NCBI RefSeq assembly: GCF_900102915.1
Contig: NZ_FNGG01000006.1
Span: 61,932 to 125,931, forward strand
DNA from: Salinimicrobium catena
GTDB taxonomy: Bacteria; Bacteroidota; Bacteroidia; Flavobacteriales; Flavobacteriaceae
DNA: 64,000 nt
Reading direction: 5' to 3'
Of the stretch, positions 18,912-28,228 are shown in pieces. The notes beneath the pieces were generated by a model. The model was not told where the DNA came from, did no database searches, and saw only the letters and a list, made by a program, of their open reading frames with translations. Both the position numbers and the translations under genes were made by a program. Within the stretch, counting starts at the first letter, position 1; every line of letters starts with the position of its first letter.

Positions 18912-18937
18912 AAAGCGGCCTTTCGGTCGCTTTTTTT
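18912..18937 (+). terminator. Terminator after lipocalin-like copy 2
   Basis: A stem of AAAGCG-G-CC with GG-T-CGCTTT and a four-base loop (TTTC) ends in seven T. It is located 20 bases past the stop codon. Confidence 0.83.
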
Positions 18938-19044
18938 GTTTAAGGCTTCTCGTAACCGCGTCCTCCCTACTTCTGAGAAATGGCATATTTTATGTATTTT
19001 TGCGGCAGCAATACAGCCCTCAAAAAAGAGGATTTTAAAGTTTT

Positions 19045-20235
19045 ATGAAAAGAGTAGTTGTAGGATTATCGGGAGGAGTAGATTCAAGTGTCGCGGCATA
19101 TTTGCTGAAGGAACAGGGATATGAAGTAATAGGCCTTTTCATGAAGAACTGGCACGATGACTCTGTGACCATTTCCAAAGAATGTCCCTGGCTTGACGAT
19201 TCTAATGACGCGATGCTGGTAGCCGAGAAACTGGGCATTCCTTTTCAAACAGTTGATCTAAGCGAGGAGTACAAAAAACGTATAGTGGACTATATGTTCA
19301 ACGAATACGAAAGAGGCCGTACCCCAAATCCTGATGTACTTTGCAACCGCGAGATCAAGTTCGATGTCTTCATGAAGATAGCTCTTTCGCTGGGTGCCGA
19401 CTTTGTGGCGACCGGCCATTACTGCCGAAAAGGCACCACCACTACAGAAAATGGCGAGATGGTTTATCAATTGCTCGCTGGAAAAGATAAGAATAAAGAC
19501 CAGTCTTATTTCCTTTGTCAGTTATCACAGGAGCAGTTGTCTCAAACCCTGTTTCCTATTGGAGAATTGCAAAAGAGCGAGGTTAGAAAGATCGCTGCGG
19601 AACAGGACCTGATCACTGCTGAAAAAAAAGATTCCCAGGGACTTTGTTTCATTGGGAAAGTAAGGCTTCCGGAATTCCTTCAGCAAAAACTCCAGCCAAA
19701 AGAAGGAAACATTGTAGAAATAGATGCTTCCGAAGAAAAATACCAGGCTGAAACCCCGGAATTCAGTGACAAAAAAGAGGAACTGGAATTCCTTTCCAGA
19801 AAGTACAGTTATTCCCCGGCCGAAGGAAAAGTAGTAGGGAAACACCAGGGGGCTCATTATTTCACCAAAGGTCAGCGCAAAGGGCTGGCCGTGGGCGGCA
19901 CACCAGAACCTTTGTTCGTAATAGAGACCAGTGTGGAAGACAATGTGATCTACACCGGACAGGGAAAAGATCACCCGGGAATGTACCGCCGCGGACTTTT
20001 CGTGACTCCGGAAGAAACACACTGGGTAAGGGAAGACCTTAAACTTGAGCAGGGGGAAGAAATGAGGGTGAAGGCACGAATTCGCTACCGCCAACCTTTA
20101 CAGGATGCTACTTTGCACCAAACTGCAGAAGGCTTGTACGTGGTCTTTGACGAGCCCCAGGCTTCGATCACCGAAGGACAGTTTGTTGCCTGGCACCTGG
20201 AAGAGGAATTGATAGGCTCGGGAGTAATTTCTTAA
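19045..20235 (+). CDS. mnmA: tRNA-specific 2-thiouridylase MnmA
   Basis: Puts sulfur on U34 of the Lys, Glu and Gln tRNAs. A 396-residue protein with the PP-loop '[15 protein letters not shown]' at residues 8-22. The two catalytic Cys are Cys100 in '[13 protein letters not shown]' and Cys201 in '[11 protein letters not shown]'. Further family blocks are 'GHYCRKG', 'DQSYFLCQL' and the C-terminal 'RYRQPLQDA'. The region between about 215 and 265 is longer than in E. coli, as is usual in Bacteroidota. The gene is bounded by the lipocalin terminator upstream and a palindromic repeat 8 bases downstream. Confidence 0.96.
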   Translation: MKRVVVGLSGGVDSSVAAYLLKEQGYEVIGLFMKNWHDDSVTISKECPWLDDSNDAMLVAEKLGIPFQTVDLSEEYKKRIVDYMFNEYERGRTPNPDVLCNREIKFDVFMKIALSLGADFVATGHYCRKGTTTTENGEMVYQLLAGKDKNKDQSYFLCQLSQEQLSQTLFPIGELQKSEVRKIAAEQDLITAEKKDSQGLCFIGKVRLPEFLQQKLQPKEGNIVEIDASEEKYQAETPEFSDKKEELEFLSRKYSYSPAEGKVVGKHQGAHYFTKGQRKGLAVGGTPEPLFVIETSVEDNVIYTGQGKDHPGMYRRGLFVTPEETHWVREDLKLEQGEEMRVKARIRYRQPLQDATLHQTAEGLYVVFDEPQASITEGQFVAWHLEEELIGSGVIS

Positions 20236-20243
20236 AATAAAAG

Positions 20244-20277
20244 AAACCCTTTCAGGGTTTGAAACCTTGAAAGGGTT
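20244..20277. repeat. Extragenic double palindrome (copy A)
   Basis: Two arms (AAACCCTTTCAGG and CCTTGAAAGGGTT) form a long hairpin with one bulged T. Each arm is itself a partial palindrome of the AACCC-nnn-GGGTT kind. It is one of four related elements in the window and probably also ends mnmA transcription. Confidence 0.65.
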
Positions 20278-20301
20278 AATTAGCATATACCTAACAAAGT
20301 T

Positions 20302-21243
20302 ATGACCAACCCAATTACCGAACTCTTCAACATAAAATACCCCGTGATACAGGCGGGCATGATCTGGGCCAGTGGCTGGAAACTGGCAAGTGCCGTGAGC
20401 AACGAAGGCGGACTGGGAATTATTGGCGCCGGATCTATGTATCCTGAAGTTTTACGCGAACATATTCAAAAATGTAAAAAAGCTACTACCAAACCCTTCG
20501 CAGTGAATGTACCCATGCTCTACCCTAACCTGGAGGAGATCATGCAGATCATCATAGAAGAAGGGGTGGAGATCGTTTTTACTTCTGCCGGAAACCCAAA
20601 GACCTGGACAGGCTACTTACAGGAAAAAGGCATCAAAGTGGTTCACGTGGTAAGCAGTGTAAAGTTCGCCTTAAAAGCTGAACAAGCGGGAGTAGATGCC
20701 ATCGTGGCTGAAGGCTTTGAGGCAGGAGGCCATAATGGGCGGGATGAAACCACCACTTTCACCCTTATTCCTATGGTAAAAGAGCAGATAAAGATCCCGC
20801 TTATCGCCGCCGGAGGTATTGCCACGGGACGTGGAATGCTGGCCGCCATGGTTTTGGGTGCCGATGCCGTGCAGGTGGGAAGCCGTTTTGTAGCCAGTCA
20901 TGAAGCTTCCTCTCATCAGGCTTTTAAAGAAATGGTAGTAAAAGCTCAGGAAGGCGATACCATGCTCACCTTAAAAGAACTGGCCCCGGTAAGGCTGCTC
21001 AAAAATCACTTTTTTGAGGAGATACAGGAACTATACTCTAAAAACCCTTCAAAAGAAGACCTCATTACCTTGCTTGGAAGAGCCCGAGCTAAAAAAGGCA
21101 TGTTTGAAGGAGATCTTGACGAAGGTGAACTTGAAATAGGACAGATAGCCGGGCTTATCCACGACATCAAACCTGCGGCAGAGATCCTGCACGATATGAT
21201 CAGGGAATTTGAAGAGGCAAAAGCTGAAGTGGCTGCTCTTTAA
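20302..21243 (+). CDS. Nitronate monooxygenase / FabK-like flavoprotein
   Basis: A 313-residue FMN-dependent TIM-barrel protein of the 2-nitropropane dioxygenase family. Hallmarks are the start 'PVIQAGMIWASGWKLASAVS', 'EGGLGIIGAGSM', 'VAEGFEAGGHNGRDE' (family G-G-H-x-G), 'IPLIAAGGIATGRG' and 'LGADAVQVGSRF' for FMN phosphate binding. The same family includes enoyl-ACP reductase FabK, and sequence alone does not separate the two roles. The missing fatty-acid genes nearby favour the general oxidoreductase annotation. Its stop overlaps that of the convergent DUF922 gene by three to four bases. Confidence 0.85.
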   Translation: MTNPITELFNIKYPVIQAGMIWASGWKLASAVSNEGGLGIIGAGSMYPEVLREHIQKCKKATTKPFAVNVPMLYPNLEEIMQIIIEEGVEIVFTSAGNPKTWTGYLQEKGIKVVHVVSSVKFALKAEQAGVDAIVAEGFEAGGHNGRDETTTFTLIPMVKEQIKIPLIAAGGIATGRGMLAAMVLGADAVQVGSRFVASHEASSHQAFKEMVVKAQEGDTMLTLKELAPVRLLKNHFFEEIQELYSKNPSKEDLITLLGRARAKKGMFEGDLDEGELEIGQIAGLIHDIKPAAEILHDMIREFEEAKAEVAAL

Positions 21244-21791
21244 GAAGAGTATTCCTCGTGTTCGGCCAATTTTGACCTTATAAAGATCTCCCACTTTTCC
21301 TGGGCTGCTTCATCCTGGCCGTGACGGGTTTCCCTATCGTACTTTTCCTGCATTTGGCGGCGGGCATTTTCGTTCTTCTCATAGATCCTTTCCAGCACTT
21401 CCTTAACATCGCTCTTTAGATCGGGTACATATCCGTCCATGATCTTTCTTAGTTTGCGGGCGTGGAGTTCAGAAATGTCAAAATGAAGTTGTTCATGCGC
21501 CAGCAATAGGGCGGAATCTTTTCCGGGTTTCACCCAGGAGAGATCGGGGTAAAAGTAAGATCGCACCTTGTAGAAAAGCTCTGCTTTTGTTTCAGAAGAA
21601 CGCAGCGACCACGAATACGAAATTCCCGAATTAGTGCTGGCATCAAAATCGTTATGAAGATCGGGCACTCCCGAAAAATCATTCCAGGTCAAAGGAGTTT
21701 CCTGCCACTTCATTCTGTTTTCGGGTAGCTGCGCGAAAATTCCGGAAACCGAAAACAACAGGAAAAGCAGACTAAAAAAGGTCTTTTTCAT
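21240..21791 (-). CDS. Secreted DUF922-type putative zinc protease
   Basis: A 183-residue exported protein when started at the ATG 21791 (MKKTFFSLLF). It has a signal of about 20 residues ending 'GIFAQ'. The mature part starts 'MKWQETPLTWNDFSG', a pattern of this family, and contains HEQLH at residues 99-103 ('LLLAHEQLHFDIS'), which fits a zinc-binding HExxH site. The tail is a charged helix. The protein is predicted to be a periplasmic zincin, with activity unproven. It is the last gene of the guaA-LysM-OsmC series on the minus strand, 30 bases after OsmC. Confidence 0.72.
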   Translation of the reverse strand: MKKTFFSLLFLLFSVSGIFAQLPENRMKWQETPLTWNDFSGVPDLHNDFDASTNSGISYSWSLRSSETKAELFYKVRSYFYPDLSWVKPGKDSALLLAHEQLHFDISELHARKLRKIMDGYVPDLKSDVKEVLERIYEKNENARRQMQEKYDRETRHGQDEAAQEKWEIFIRSKLAEHEEYSS

Positions 21792-21821
21792 AACCTTGAA
21801 AAACAAGAAGCAAGCCAGGTT

Positions 21822-22226
21822 TTATTCCGAATAGGAGAAATCGATATCAAGCTCAATATCCGGGTGAAGGCTGTACAATACCGGGCAGGTCTTTGCGGCA
21901 CGCTCCAGGATCTTCCGCTCTTTATCGGCATAATTCGACGGAAAACTAAATGCTACCTTGATGCCGGTAATGCGTCGCGGATTAGAGCCCATTGTTTTTA
22001 GAACTTCCGCAGAAGCCCCTTCTATGCTAAACTCATGGTCTCTCGCCTTTATACCCATAATAGTGAACATGCAGCTGGCAAGCGCGGTTGCAACAGTATC
22101 TGTGGGCGAAAAAGCCTCGCCTTTCCCTTCATTATCAACGGGCGCATCTGTAATGAACTCATTGCTGCTGGCCAGATGTTCACATTCGGTTCGCAGATCG
22201 CCCAGGTAAATCACTCTTGAAGTCAT
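21822..22226 (-). CDS. OsmC family peroxidase-like protein
   Basis: A 134-residue OsmC/YhfA-like protein; the family reduces organic hydroperoxides with a Cys pair. Visible are 'FSPTDTVATALASCMFTIMGI' with the first Cys in the helix and 'AAKTCPVLYSLHP' with the second Cys. Both catalytic Cys are therefore present. It starts one base after the stop codon of the LysM protein, so it belongs to the guaA operon. The physiological substrate is unknown. Confidence 0.88.
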   Translation of the reverse strand: MTSRVIYLGDLRTECEHLASSNEFITDAPVDNEGKGEAFSPTDTVATALASCMFTIMGIKARDHEFSIEGASAEVLKTMGSNPRRITGIKVAFSFPSNYADKERKILERAAKTCPVLYSLHPDIELDIDFSYSE

Positions 22227-22227
22227 G

Positions 22228-24135
22228 CTACTGTACTACTTTTAGATTAAGGTCTTTGTCATAGGCCATGATGTAAATGGCTTTATTGGCAAAACCACCT
22301 GTTGAACCGGCGTCATAATCAAACTTGTTCTCTACATATTGCGTAGTACCCTCCTCCTTTAATGAGCTGTAAAGATCTCCGCTGGAAGCCAGCCTCAACA
22401 GCACATCATAGGTAATATCGAACCCGCGCACCGCATAACGGTTTGGCACCACCCCGTATTTTTGAGAATACTTCTTGATGAATGCCCGGTTTGCTTCGGG
22501 AGAATAAACTTTGTCTACAGAAGGATAATGAAAATTAAGTTTGCTCAAATGCCTGTTGGAGATATTGTCGCTTTCAAAAGAATTGTTCCTGTCTGTTGTG
22601 AACAGGGTGATCTTGTACTTGTCGGCCAATGAATTCAGATAAGAAGTGGCATTGCTTATCACGCCAATTTTGTTTGCCTCCAGTATCACCCAGTTTGGCC
22701 GGCCTTCCACCAGTGCAGCTGTAAGTTCTTCCTGATCAATATAGCTGCCTTCCTTTGGGTTCACTATTCGGGCTGAAGGAAAAGCGCCCATAAGTTGTTG
22801 TTTTTTAGCTGAAGAAGAAGCATCGGCAATGATCACCAGGTTTTTCCCGTCAGCATTTTCAGAAATGTACGAGATCATAGTTTGAGACAGTATTTCGTCT
22901 GAAGGTCTTGCCTGCAGGAAATTGTCCAAAGAACCTCCCCCGTTCTTACTGAACGGAGAAACCACAGGAATACCCTGCCGCTCCAGTCCGGAGGCTGCCG
23001 CCTGGGCTGTAGATTCCACCAGGGGACCTATCACCGCATCAACATTGCTAAAATCATTGGTGTTGAGGATAGTGTGTACTTTCCCGGCATTTTGTTGGGT
23101 GTCATATACTTTAAGTCTTGTGGAAATACCCTTTGCTTTGGCAGAGTCTATCGCCATGAGCACCCCACTGTAAAAATCAAGAGAGATCTGCAGCACCCGG
23201 TCTTTTCGTATCCTTTCTGAAGTATTATCTGAAGTATCAGTTTTTACGATTTTATTCAAGTGAAAAGGCAGCATCACCACCAGGTTCTTTGTATCATAAT
23301 TCATGATCCTGTTTTCCAGGTTCACGATGCTCTCTTCGGAATAAGAATCGTATTCCAAATCTTCTTTATTCGGGATCTTCAACACCATTCCAGATTTCAA
23401 CCCATCAGCTAAAGCCGGATTCAGGGTAAGCAAGGAATCCCTGCTTATCCCAAAACGCCGGGTAAGACTAAAAAGAGTTTCCTGTGGCTGCACCTGGTAA
23501 TATTTGAAAAGATCTCCTTCAACTTTGATCACTTTTTCAACATTCCCGTTCCTTACTTTCAGTACCATCCCCGGCTGCAGGGTATCCATGTTCGGATTAA
23601 GCCGCTGAAGATCGGCAATGGTAATATTGTATTTTCGGGAAATTCCGTAGAGGGTTTCCTGCGGAAGTACCACGTGTTCCTTAACGGTAAGGTCCAACGG
23701 GTTAACTCCGGAAGTTTCCCTCCTTGGCTCCTGTTCTTCCTTCGGCAGGTTTAACGGGATCCTGATCCTTTCTCCCCTGCGCAATTCTTCAGAATACAAA
23801 TGCTTGTTGAAGCGCTTGATATCGTCAATGCTCACATTGTACTGCTGAGAAAGGCTGAAAAGGGTTTCCTTTCGCTGCACGCGATGTTCCCTGAACCTGA
23901 TCTCACGATCTGTAAGTCTTTCTCCAGATAACGGCACTACTAGCTTGGTGTTGGGGCTAATGCCTTTGCGGGCATCGGGATTATATCTAAAAATTGTCTC
24001 TTCGGTCACATTATACATCCTGGCAATTTCTGCAGTAGTTTCCCCACGTTTAACAATGTGGTATTTGTACTGCTGCCCAAAGGCAGAAACTGCAAACAGT
24101 TGAAAAAACAGAAAAAGAACAATTATATGCTTCAT
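22228..24135 (-). CDS. LysM repeat protein with type 1 periplasmic-binding domain
   Basis: A 635-residue exported protein from the ATG at 24135 (MKHIIVLFLF). The longer reading from 24159 would overlap guaA and spoil the signal. After the signal come four LysM domains at about residues 23-70, 82-130, 148-194 and 206-252, each with a typical 'VKRGETTAEIARMYNVT' or 'VQPQETLFSLTRRFGIS' core, which bind peptidoglycan. The last 350 residues look like a type 1 periplasmic-binding (LivJ-like) fold: 'VVMLPFHLNK', 'DFYSGVLMAIDSAKAKG', 'DAVIGPLVESTAQAAA', 'IPVVSPFSKNGG' and 'RAVRGFDITYDVLLRLAS'. It is probably a cell-wall sensor or scaffold and not an uptake component, since no permease is nearby. Confidence 0.85.
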   Translation of the reverse strand: MKHIIVLFLFFQLFAVSAFGQQYKYHIVKRGETTAEIARMYNVTEETIFRYNPDARKGISPNTKLVVPLSGERLTDREIRFREHRVQRKETLFSLSQQYNVSIDDIKRFNKHLYSEELRRGERIRIPLNLPKEEQEPRRETSGVNPLDLTVKEHVVLPQETLYGISRKYNITIADLQRLNPNMDTLQPGMVLKVRNGNVEKVIKVEGDLFKYYQVQPQETLFSLTRRFGISRDSLLTLNPALADGLKSGMVLKIPNKEDLEYDSYSEESIVNLENRIMNYDTKNLVVMLPFHLNKIVKTDTSDNTSERIRKDRVLQISLDFYSGVLMAIDSAKAKGISTRLKVYDTQQNAGKVHTILNTNDFSNVDAVIGPLVESTAQAAASGLERQGIPVVSPFSKNGGGSLDNFLQARPSDEILSQTMISYISENADGKNLVIIADASSSAKKQQLMGAFPSARIVNPKEGSYIDQEELTAALVEGRPNWVILEANKIGVISNATSYLNSLADKYKITLFTTDRNNSFESDNISNRHLSKLNFHYPSVDKVYSPEANRAFIKKYSQKYGVVPNRYAVRGFDITYDVLLRLASSGDLYSSLKEEGTTQYVENKFDYDAGSTGGFANKAIYIMAYDKDLNLKVVQ

Positions 24136-24145
24136 AGATTTGGTT

Positions 24146-25675
24146 TTATTCCCACTCAATAGTGGCCGGTGGTTTGGAGCTTATATCATATACTACCCTG
24201 TTAACGCCTTTCACACGGTTAATTATTGTGTTTGACGTTTTTTGTAAGAAATCATACGGCAAATTCACCCAGTCGGCTGTCATTCCATCGGTAGATTCAA
24301 CCGCTCGCAAGGCCACTACTTTTTCGTAGGTCCTTTCATCTCCCATCACTCCTACCGAGCTTACCGGTAACAGGATCGCGCCTGCCTGCCATACCTTGTC
24401 ATACAGCATCCATTCCTTCAGTCCGTTGATAAAGATGGCGTCAACTTCCTGCAGCACTCTTACCTTTTCTGCAGTGATATCGCCCAGAATCCTTATGGCC
24501 AGACCAGGTCCCGGAAACGGGTGTCTTCCCAATAGTTCCTTGTCGATGCCCATTTCGGCACCTACTCTTCGCACCTCATCCTTGAACAGCATTCTTAAAG
24601 GCTCCACCACTTTCAGCTTCATGAAATCTGGCAGACCTCCCACGTTGTGGTGTGATTTTATGGTTGCTGAAGGCCCGTTCACAGAAATAGATTCGATCAC
24701 ATCTGGATAAATGGTTCCCTGCGCGAGGAATTTCACATCCTGGATCAAATGGGCTTCATCATCAAAAACTTCAATAAAGGTCTTCCCTATGGCTTTTCTT
24801 TTGCCTTCAGGATCTGAGATACCCGCCAGGGCATCCAAAAAACGTGCCGAAGCATCTACCCCTTTTACGTTCAACCCCATGTGTTTGTACTGGTCCAGCA
24901 CACTTTCGAATTCGCCTTTTCTAAGCAAACCGTTATTGACGAAGATACAGTAAAGATTCTTTCCAATGGCTTTATGTAAAAGTACGGCGGCAACGGTAGA
25001 ATCCACTCCCCCGCTTAGGCCAAGGACCACTTTGTCATCTCCCACCTTTTCTTTAAGCTCTGCGACCGTCATATCCACAAAGGCTTCGGGCGTCCACTCC
25101 TGCTCCACTCCGGCAATGTTGACCAGAAAGTTCTCAAGTAGTTGTTTCCCGTCTGTTGAGTGATATACTTCGGGATGAAACTGTATCGCGTAGGTCTCTT
25201 CCCCATCAATTCTGTAAGCTGCATTGAGTACATCAGGAGTACTGGCAAGTCTCACTCCGTTTTCAGGTAATTCCTTAATGGTATCACTGTGGCTCATCCA
25301 CACCTGGGAATTCTCCCTGATGTTTTCAAAAAGAGCTTCTTCATCTTTGATCACTGAAAGATTCGCGCGGCCGTATTCCCTGATCTCTGAAGCCTCCACT
25401 TTTCCGCCGTTGAAATGCGCCAGGTACTGCGCCCCGTAACATACGGCCAGTAGAGGAACTCTTTTTCTTATCTGGGAAAGATCGGGGTGCGGGGCGTTTT
25501 CTCCCCTTACCGAGAACGGACTTCCCGAAAGGATCACCGCCTTGAATCCGCTAATGTCTTCTGGTGGGTTGTTGTAAGGATGAATTTCACAGTAAATATT
25601 GAGCTCTCTAACTCTTCTCGCAATTAATTGCGTGTACTGCGAACCGAAATCTAGAATGAGTACGTTATTTTGCAT
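24146..25675 (-). CDS. guaA: GMP synthase (glutamine-hydrolysing)
   Basis: Converts XMP to GMP using glutamine and ATP. I use the ATG at 25675 (509 residues); the frame can be read back to 25771 but family members begin '[21 protein letters not shown]'. The class I amidotransferase nucleophile is Cys79 in '[12 protein letters not shown]', with '[10 protein letters not shown]' supplying His and Glu. The ATP pyrophosphatase P-loop is '[16 protein letters not shown]'. The C-terminal dimerisation domain ends '[16 protein letters not shown]', as in all GuaA. It is the first gene of a minus-strand series with the LysM protein 10 bases downstream. Confidence 0.97.
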   Translation of the reverse strand: MQNNVLILDFGSQYTQLIARRVRELNIYCEIHPYNNPPEDISGFKAVILSGSPFSVRGENAPHPDLSQIRKRVPLLAVCYGAQYLAHFNGGKVEASEIREYGRANLSVIKDEEALFENIRENSQVWMSHSDTIKELPENGVRLASTPDVLNAAYRIDGEETYAIQFHPEVYHSTDGKQLLENFLVNIAGVEQEWTPEAFVDMTVAELKEKVGDDKVVLGLSGGVDSTVAAVLLHKAIGKNLYCIFVNNGLLRKGEFESVLDQYKHMGLNVKGVDASARFLDALAGISDPEGKRKAIGKTFIEVFDDEAHLIQDVKFLAQGTIYPDVIESISVNGPSATIKSHHNVGGLPDFMKLKVVEPLRMLFKDEVRRVGAEMGIDKELLGRHPFPGPGLAIRILGDITAEKVRVLQEVDAIFINGLKEWMLYDKVWQAGAILLPVSSVGVMGDERTYEKVVALRAVESTDGMTADWVNLPYDFLQKTSNTIINRVKGVNRVVYDISSKPPATIEWE

Positions 25676-25825
25676 GTGCAAAAGTAAGAATTTGAGGCAA
25701 AAATCAATCCCCCGGCCATTTATTTTATGACTTTTAATAAATCTGGATAACGATAGCCGGACTTTCCACAAAAAAGACTTCAGGAAAGTTCTTCAGGAGA
25801 AAATGGCAATTTCTTTAGAATTTAC

Positions 25826-25960
25826 CTAGCAGTTCTTATTATCCTTCATTTCCTGCGCGATCCAGGCTTCGTTCTCGCGATTGCTTTGCCTGGTCTTCAC
25901 CAGAAGATAAACCGCTATGACACAGAGTATAAAAGAGATAATAAACAGTAGTAATTCCAA
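25826..25960 (-). CDS. Possible 44-residue single-pass membrane protein
   Basis: A short frame with a TTG start and TAG stop. It encodes a hydrophobic helix ('LLLFIISFILCVIAVYLLV') followed by a charged tail ending in Cys. It lies in the 448-base gap between guaA and the DUF2071 gene, where nothing else is coding. No ATG is available, and the upstream bases are A/T-rich without a clear ribosome site. The hydrophobic-then-charged layout looks like a real small inner-membrane protein, but it could be chance. The rest of the gap (25961-26124) is AT-rich with no hairpin noted. Confidence 0.38.
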   Translation of the reverse strand: MELLLFIISFILCVIAVYLLVKTRQSNRENEAWIAQEMKDNKNC

Positions 25961-26124
25961 AAATTTTGCACGAATTGTTTCCTTACAAATATCGGTGATA
26001 TCAGATTAAAAGCGAAATTTAATCGACGAAATACACAGTTAAATTCAGGTTAAAGAGCAATTTTATCTACATCCATCAAAGTATCAGGAATTTAGTAACT
26101 TAATTAGCCAAGAAATTTAATCCC

Positions 26125-26841
26125 ATGAAGAACCTGTTGACCTGTGAGTGGAGGAAACTGGCTTTTGCCAATTACATTGTTCCTCCAGAGATCTTAGAGA
26201 AATATTTACCAGCACACACCCAACTTGATTATTTTAACGGAAACTGTATCGTGAGCCTGGTAGGCTTTCAGTTCAAAAATATTTCCGTAGCCGGAATAAA
26301 AGTTCCTTTTTATTCAGACTTTGAAGAGATCAACCTGCGGTTCTATGTCAAAAGATTTGACGGAGCAAAGTGGAGAAAAGGAATAGTCTTCATCTCAGAA
26401 ATAGCGAATAAGAAAGCTCTGGGCCTGCTGGCGAACACTTTGGCCCGAGAGCATTACCAGATACTTCCCACCACCCAGGAAATCAGGGAAACCGAAGACC
26501 GGCTGGACGTAAACTATTCCTGGAAGTTTCGGAAAAAGGAACAGTTCTTAAGGGTGATAAGCAGCAAGCTGATCACCCCCTACGAACAACATTCTGAATC
26601 TGATTTTATCCTGGACCGCCTCTACGGCTATGGCCAAATTGACGAGGAAGTGTCAAATGAATACAGCATTTCGCATAATCGATGGCAAACCTATGAAGTA
26701 AGAGAGTACTCCATAGATGTTGATTTTATGAGGCAGTTCGGACCTGAATTTTCCATTCTCACCTCCATGACCCCACATTCTGTTATGCTGGCAGAAGGCT
26801 CAAAAGTGCAGGTTAACGGCATTCAGAAAATACATTCTTAA
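26125..26841 (+). CDS. DUF2071 (YqjF-like) protein
   Basis: A 238-residue cytosolic protein of the DUF2071/YqjF family, an acetoacetate-decarboxylase-like fold of unknown function. Typical blocks are 'WRKLAFANYIVPPEILEKYLP', 'EINLRFYVKR', 'KGIVFISEIANKK' and 'DRLYGYGQI'. It ends one base before the convergent PLP decarboxylase gene. No operon partners are evident. A catalytic lysine comparable to true acetoacetate decarboxylase cannot be assigned by eye. Confidence 0.82.
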   Translation: MKNLLTCEWRKLAFANYIVPPEILEKYLPAHTQLDYFNGNCIVSLVGFQFKNISVAGIKVPFYSDFEEINLRFYVKRFDGAKWRKGIVFISEIANKKALGLLANTLAREHYQILPTTQEIRETEDRLDVNYSWKFRKKEQFLRVISSKLITPYEQHSESDFILDRLYGYGQIDEEVSNEYSISHNRWQTYEVREYSIDVDFMRQFGPEFSILTSMTPHSVMLAEGSKVQVNGIQKIHS

Positions 26842-26842
26842 A

Positions 26843-28228
26843 CTACTTCATCGTCTCCAGGATCACATCTATGTCCTCTTCGGTAGTTTCGGGATTGATA
26901 AAACAGAATCGCGAAATGGTTTCGTAACCCTGTTTGCCTTTCCATTTTGTAGGCGTGACAAGGGCAAGACCGCTTTTATGATTGCGGTAGGTCCAGTCGC
27001 GGTAATCTTCAGCGCTCCAGCCTTTTCTTCTAAAGAGCACCACAGAAAGACTGGCGGGACGTACCAATTCAAGTTCTTCGGCGACATCGATCTTTTTGGC
27101 CGCGATCTGGGCCAGCTCAATGCCCCTCTCAATAGAGGTGGTGTATTTTTCAGTTCCGTGCATGGCCAGGGAGAACCAAAGCGGCATACCTCTCAATCTT
27201 CGGGTTAACTGTATCTGGTAGTCAGCAGGATTAAAGCCCTGTGCGCCTTCGTCCTTAAAGATCTCCAGGTAAGAACCCTTTTGAGAATGTGCTTCCGCAG
27301 CAAGCTCCATGTTCTTATAGATCACTGCCCCGCAATCGTATGGTGAAAAAAGCCATTTATGAGGGTCAATGGTGATACTGTCTGCTCTCTCAATTCCGTT
27401 GAACAAATGGCGAACCGACGGCGCGGCCAACGCTCCCCCGCCATAAGCCGCATCTACATGAAACCACAGCTCTTCCTCTTCGCACACCTCAGCAATGGAG
27501 TCAAGTTCATCAATGATCCCGGCGTTGGTGGTACCCCCTGTAGCCACTACCGCAAAAAGCCTTTTCCGGTCCTTCTCACTTAGTTCATCTATAGCTGTAC
27601 GCAGCGCATGGCCGCGCAGGTTTTCGTCAGGGCAATCTATCATCACCACATCGGCATCCATCACTTTTGCCATGGCCTGTATGGAAGAATGGGCGCCGTT
27701 AGAAGTGAGCAACAAGGCTCTGACCCCAATATTTCCGGAATCTTTCTTTCTCCACGCCTCCCGGGCCGCTACCATAGCCGAAAGGTTTGCCGCTGTACCC
27801 CCGCTGGTGAACACTCCAAAAGATTCCTTCGGAAGCCCGGTAAGGGAGACCAGCCATTTCATCGCCTGGTTTTCACAGAAGATACCGCCGGCCCCTTCCA
27901 TCCAGTAAGCCCCGTGAATACTGGAAGCCGAAGTTACCAGGTCGAACAGGATAGCTGCGCGGGAAGGCGCTGCCGGCACGAACGCCAGGTGCCTGGGGTG
28001 GTCAATGGGCACGGTAGCCTTGACCAGCACATCCCTGAACATCTTAAAAGCGACTTCCCCGCCAATTCCTTCGGGGGTAATTGTTTCACCAATAAGTTCA
28101 AAAAGCTCTTCTTCTTTCTTAGGTGCGCCAAGCTCCGGAGTCACGTTAGAGATACGATCTATGGTATATTTCATCACATCCAGGGTCATCTCCACTAGAT
28201 CGATGTCTATTTTATGCATTTTATTCAT
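26843..28228 (-). CDS. PLP-dependent decarboxylase (group II, aromatic/glutamate type)
   Basis: A 461-residue fold-type I decarboxylase. The PLP lysine is Lys291 in 'SITIDPHKWLFSPYDCGA', the conserved His-Lys-Trp motif of group II amino acid decarboxylases. Other sites are 'FTSGGTAANLSAM' (phosphate cup), 'HVDAAYGGGALAAP' (Asp-x-Ala) and 'EGAGGIFCENQAMKWL' near the N-terminus. Substrate specificity (aromatic amino acid, glutamate, diaminobutyrate or cysteine-related) cannot be read from the sequence. The start codon overlaps the bshC stop (ATGA), so the two are translated together. The shared operon raises the possibility of a link to thiol or amino acid chemistry, which is inference only. 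Confidence 0.88.
   Translation of the reverse strand: MNKMHKIDIDLVEMTLDVMKYTIDRISNVTPELGAPKKEEELFELIGETITPEGIGGEVAFKMFRDVLVKATVPIDHPRHLAFVPAAPSRAAILFDLVTSASSIHGAYWMEGAGGIFCENQAMKWLVSLTGLPKESFGVFTSGGTAANLSAMVAAREAWRKKDSGNIGVRALLLTSNGAHSSIQAMAKVMDADVVMIDCPDENLRGHALRTAIDELSEKDRKRLFAVVATGGTTNAGIIDELDSIAEVCEEEELWFHVDAAYGGGALAAPSVRHLFNGIERADSITIDPHKWLFSPYDCGAVIYKNMELAAEAHSQKGSYLEIFKDEGAQGFNPADYQIQLTRRLRGMPLWFSLAMHGTEKYTTSIERGIELAQIAAKKIDVAEELELVRPASLSVVLFRRKGWSAEDYRDWTYRNHKSGLALVTPTKWKGKQGYETISRFCFINPETTEEDIDVILETMK

Noticed and set aside
19525..20094. 189-residue frame antisense to mnmA
   Set aside because: Fully inside a confident gene, Phe-rich, no domain.
27608..28198. 196-residue frame antisense to the PLP decarboxylase
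   Set aside because: It is a mirror frame of a real gene, with His/Arg-rich composition and no motifs.
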